Shown piece by piece: positions 7,388-9,329 of a stretch of 9,329 nucleotides of DNA. A program made the position numbers and the translations under genes. Each line of letters begins with the position of its first letter. The stretch's first letter is position 1. Under the pieces are notes generated by a model. The model had not been told where the DNA came from. It did no database searches and saw only the letters and a list, made by a program, of their open reading frames with translations. Source of the stretch: Bacteroidales bacterium (lineage in GTDB: Bacteria > Bacteroidota > Bacteroidia > Bacteroidales > UBA7960). The stretch is taken from contig SLRE01000316.1 in assembly GCA_007131125.1 (NCBI GenBank), positions 1 to 9,329 of the forward strand, written 5' to 3'.

Positions 7388-8500
7388 ATGGAGCATAACG
7401 ATCAACAAAAAGCCTTACGCATTGGTATCAGCCATGGAGATGTAAATGGCATCAGCTATGAGATCATCATAAAAACCCTTAGCGATTCCAGAATTCTTGA
7501 ATTTTTTACCCCCATTGTTTACGGTTCGTCAAAAGTTGCTTCTTATCACCGAAAAACCCTGAATATTCCTGATTTTTCTTTCAACATTCTCAAATCGGCA
7601 GAACAGGCTGCAGACGGTAAAGCCAATTTACTGAATATATACAGCAGGGAGATTAAGATTGATCTTGGCAAATCAACTGATATTGCCGGTGAGGTTGCTT
7701 ACCAGGCTTTGGAAGCGGTTACGGAAGACCTGAAAAAAGGGCAGCTGGATGCTGTGGTAACAGCTCCCATCAGCAAGCAAAACATTCAAGGTCCGGGATT
7801 TTCCTTTCCGGGGCATACCGAATACTTTGCCGATCGTTTTGGAACCAGTGAAAGCCTGATGCTGATGGTCAGCAACAATATCCGCATTGGGGTGATCACA
7901 GGGCATGTGCCATTGCGTGAAGTTTCGGGAATGATCACGGAAGAAAGGATCCTGAAAAAGATCAGGATACTCAACCAGTCCCTGATGCGTGACTTTGGCA
8001 TCCGAAAGCCCAGGATTGCCATTCTGGGACTGAACCCCCACGCAGGGGATAAGGGCATCATTGGTCATGAAGAAGAAAACGTTATTATTCCGACCATTCA
8101 AAAGGCATTCGATGAGGGCATACTGGCTTTTGGACCATACCCGGCTGATGGGTTTTTTGGTTCTTCTTCCTTCAATGACTATGATGGGATACTGGCCATG
8201 TTTCATGATCAGGGGCTGATCCCCTTCAAGACCCTGTCGTTTAAAAGTGGGGTGAATTTTACAGCCGGTCTTCCGGTGGTGAGGACTTCTCCCGCCCATG
8301 GCACTGCTTATGATCTGGCCGGAAAAAATTCGGCTTCTCCCGATGCCTTCCGCGAAGCCATTTATCTTGCCATTGATGTGGTAAAAAATCGCAGGGTTTA
8401 TGATGAGATTCATGCCAACCCGCTTTCCGGGGGCAGCCTCGATGAAGACAATGACAGGGACCGGAACGACCTGAAAAACCTTCCGGAAGACCAGGGTTAA
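7388..8500 (+). CDS. pdxA: 4-hydroxythreonine-4-phosphate dehydrogenase
   Basis: PdxA oxidises 4-phosphohydroxy-L-threonine with NAD+; the product feeds PdxJ in the DXP-dependent route to pyridoxal 5'-phosphate. It is a cytosolic, metal-dependent dimer. The family blocks appear in order: GDVNGISYEI (17-26, where many bacteria have GDPAGIGPEI), TAPISK (125-130), GHTE with His143, GHVPLREV with His173, GLNPHAGDKG with His218, FHDQGLIPFK with His273, and RTSPAHGTAYDLAG (299-312). His173, His218 and His273 are the metal ligands and match E. coli His166, His211 and His266 with a constant offset of seven. The 370 residues are longer than E. coli PdxA (about 330), partly through a charged C-terminal tail (DEDNDRDRNDLKNLPEDQG, 352-370). 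The start at 7388 places the first motif at the expected distance. A poor -7-like box (TAATTTTAT, 7352) lies upstream. The gene ends 21 nt before the next start, so the two are probably co-transcribed. Confidence 0.95.
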   Translation: MEHNDQQKALRIGISHGDVNGISYEIIIKTLSDSRILEFFTPIVYGSSKVASYHRKTLNIPDFSFNILKSAEQAADGKANLLNIYSREIKIDLGKSTDIAGEVAYQALEAVTEDLKKGQLDAVVTAPISKQNIQGPGFSFPGHTEYFADRFGTSESLMLMVSNNIRIGVITGHVPLREVSGMITEERILKKIRILNQSLMRDFGIRKPRIAILGLNPHAGDKGIIGHEEENVIIPTIQKAFDEGILAFGPYPADGFFGSSSFNDYDGILAMFHDQGLIPFKTLSFKSGVNFTAGLPVVRTSPAHGTAYDLAGKNSASPDAFREAIYLAIDVVKNRRVYDEIHANPLSGGSLDEDNDRDRNDLKNLPEDQG

Positions 8501-8521
8501 AGGGATTTAAACCAAACCTTT

Positions 8522-9329
8522 ATGGATGCTGAACGCGGCTATACCTTTGAAAAAGTTTGTGAAATTACAGGAGGAGAATGTATTGGGCATTCCGGTGCTG
8601 ATGGTTTGGTAAAGCATTTGCTTACCGACAGCCGCTTGTTGCTGGCTCCCCGGCAAACCCTTTTTTTTGCCATAAAAACACCCAAAAACGACGGGCACCG
8701 CTTTTTAAAACCCTTGTATGAAAAGGGAGTCCGTTTTTTCGTGGTTGAAAAAGCTTTTGAGGGTCAAATAAAGAAGTCGTTTCCTGAAGCCGGTTTTATT
8801 TTGGTGTCACACCCTCTTGAAGCCCTGCAAAAACTTACCGCATTCCATCGTTCCGCTTTTTCTTTCCCGGTGGCAGGCATTACCGGAAGCAATGGCAAAA
8901 CCATTATTAAGGAATGGCTCTTTCAACTCCTGGCCGAAGATTTTTTTATCGTGCGCAACCCCAAAAGTTACAACTCACAGATCGGGGTGCCTTTATCGGT
9001 CTGGCAAATGGGACCTGAACACCAACTGGGGATTTTTGAGGCAGGCATATCACAGCCGGGAGAAATGGAAAAACTCCGGGAAATCATTGATCCGGATATC
9101 GGGATTTTTTCCAATATAGGCCCGGCCCATGACGAAGGTTTTTCCTCCAGGGAACAGAAAATCCGTGAAAAATTAAAACTTTTCGACAAGTGCAAAACCC
9201 TGGTGTATTGCATGGATCACAAAGAAATCCATCGTGAGGTTAAGCAGTGGTCCGCATCACATCCCGAAGTGGGTTTGTTTTGCTGGGGTCAAAATCAAAA
9301 GGCCAACCTGCAGGTGTTGAACCTTGAAA
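8522..9329 (+). CDS. murF: UDP-MurNAc-tripeptide:D-Ala-D-Ala ligase, probably N-terminal half of a MurF-alanine racemase fusion (partial)
   Basis: This frame is open from the ATG at 8522 to the window edge (269 codons plus one base), so the gene is cut by the window, not broken. MurF adds D-Ala-D-Ala to the UDP-MurNAc-tripeptide using ATP, in the cytoplasm. The N-terminal substrate domain shows LTDSR (34-38) and FFAI (48-51). The ATP-binding P-loop is TGSNGKT (121-127). SYNSQIGVPLSV (149-160), FEAGISQPGEM (172-182) and NIGPAHDEGF (198-207) are the next Mur-ligase blocks, with Glu173 in the usual metal/ATP-site position. The wording of these motifs, especially TIIKEWLFQLL and GISQPGEM, is that of the Bacteroidota proteins in which MurF is joined to a PLP-dependent alanine racemase. 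The racemase half would lie beyond the window, so the fusion is inferred. It is likely in one transcript with pdxA. Confidence 0.9.
   Translation, partial: MDAERGYTFEKVCEITGGECIGHSGADGLVKHLLTDSRLLLAPRQTLFFAIKTPKNDGHRFLKPLYEKGVRFFVVEKAFEGQIKKSFPEAGFILVSHPLEALQKLTAFHRSAFSFPVAGITGSNGKTIIKEWLFQLLAEDFFIVRNPKSYNSQIGVPLSVWQMGPEHQLGIFEAGISQPGEMEKLREIIDPDIGIFSNIGPAHDEGFSSREQKIREKLKLFDKCKTLVYCMDHKEIHREVKQWSASHPEVGLFCWGQNQKANLQVLNLE

Noticed and set aside
7673..8413. 246-codon open frame on the minus strand
   Set aside because: It lies wholly inside pdxA, whose motifs and metal ligands are intact, and has no recognisable family features.
8661..8668. Run of eight T's in murF as a possible frameshift or phase-variable tract
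   Set aside because: The reading frame is intact through it (Leu-Phe-Phe-Ala, residues 47-50), and such runs are common in AT-rich coding DNA.
8817..9119. 100-codon open frame on the plus strand
   Set aside because: It is out of frame with murF, whose P-loop and other Mur-ligase motifs lie in the same DNA.
1..9329. CRISPR arrays, tRNA or rRNA genes, insertion sequences, prophage genes
   Set aside because: No regularly spaced repeats, tRNA- or rRNA-like sequence, transposase motifs or phage proteins were seen on reading.

Overview
This window reads as chromosomal DNA of a member of the Bacteroidota, probably of the Bacteroidales or a close relative (the order is inference). The evidence is a SusC/SusD outer-membrane pair, A-rich leaders in place of Shine-Dalgarno sequences before the starts at 70, 3308 and 5882, two exact copies of the Bacteroidota -7 promoter box (TAnnTTTG), and a MurF protein of the type that in this phylum is normally fused to alanine racemase. 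All supported genes are on the + strand.

Layout. Positions 1-69 are the leader of a SusC/RagA TonB-dependent transporter (70-3291), followed 16 nt later by its SusD-like surface lipoprotein (3308-4795). Together they form one nutrient-import unit, closed by a strong hairpin terminator (4814-4848). A promoter box directly after it starts a single-gene unit (4910-5596) for a secreted MORN-repeat protein with an unassigned C-terminal half. The next 285 bp (5597-5881) hold no convincing gene. They contain three sequence blocks in the order and rough spacing expected of a shortened or decayed cobalamin riboswitch (5663-5778), then a perfect 17-bp hairpin (5794-5834), then a well-formed promoter (5836-5866). 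That promoter serves an M17 leucyl aminopeptidase (5882-7327) with all its catalytic residues. After a 60-bp gap come pdxA (7388-8500) and, 21 nt later, the 5' part of murF or a murF-alr fusion (8522 to the window edge).

How the genes work together. SusC and SusD form the usual lid-and-barrel importer for a large substrate that cannot be named from this window, because no degradative enzyme or regulator lies beside them. The aminopeptidase recycles peptides in the cytoplasm. PdxA makes a precursor of pyridoxal phosphate, and MurF completes the peptidoglycan pentapeptide precursor. If the murF gene carries the usual alanine racemase half beyond the window, that half would need pyridoxal phosphate, which would link the two adjacent genes. 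The most unusual items are the cobalamin-riboswitch-like RNA with no B12-related gene beside it and the unassigned half of the MORN protein.
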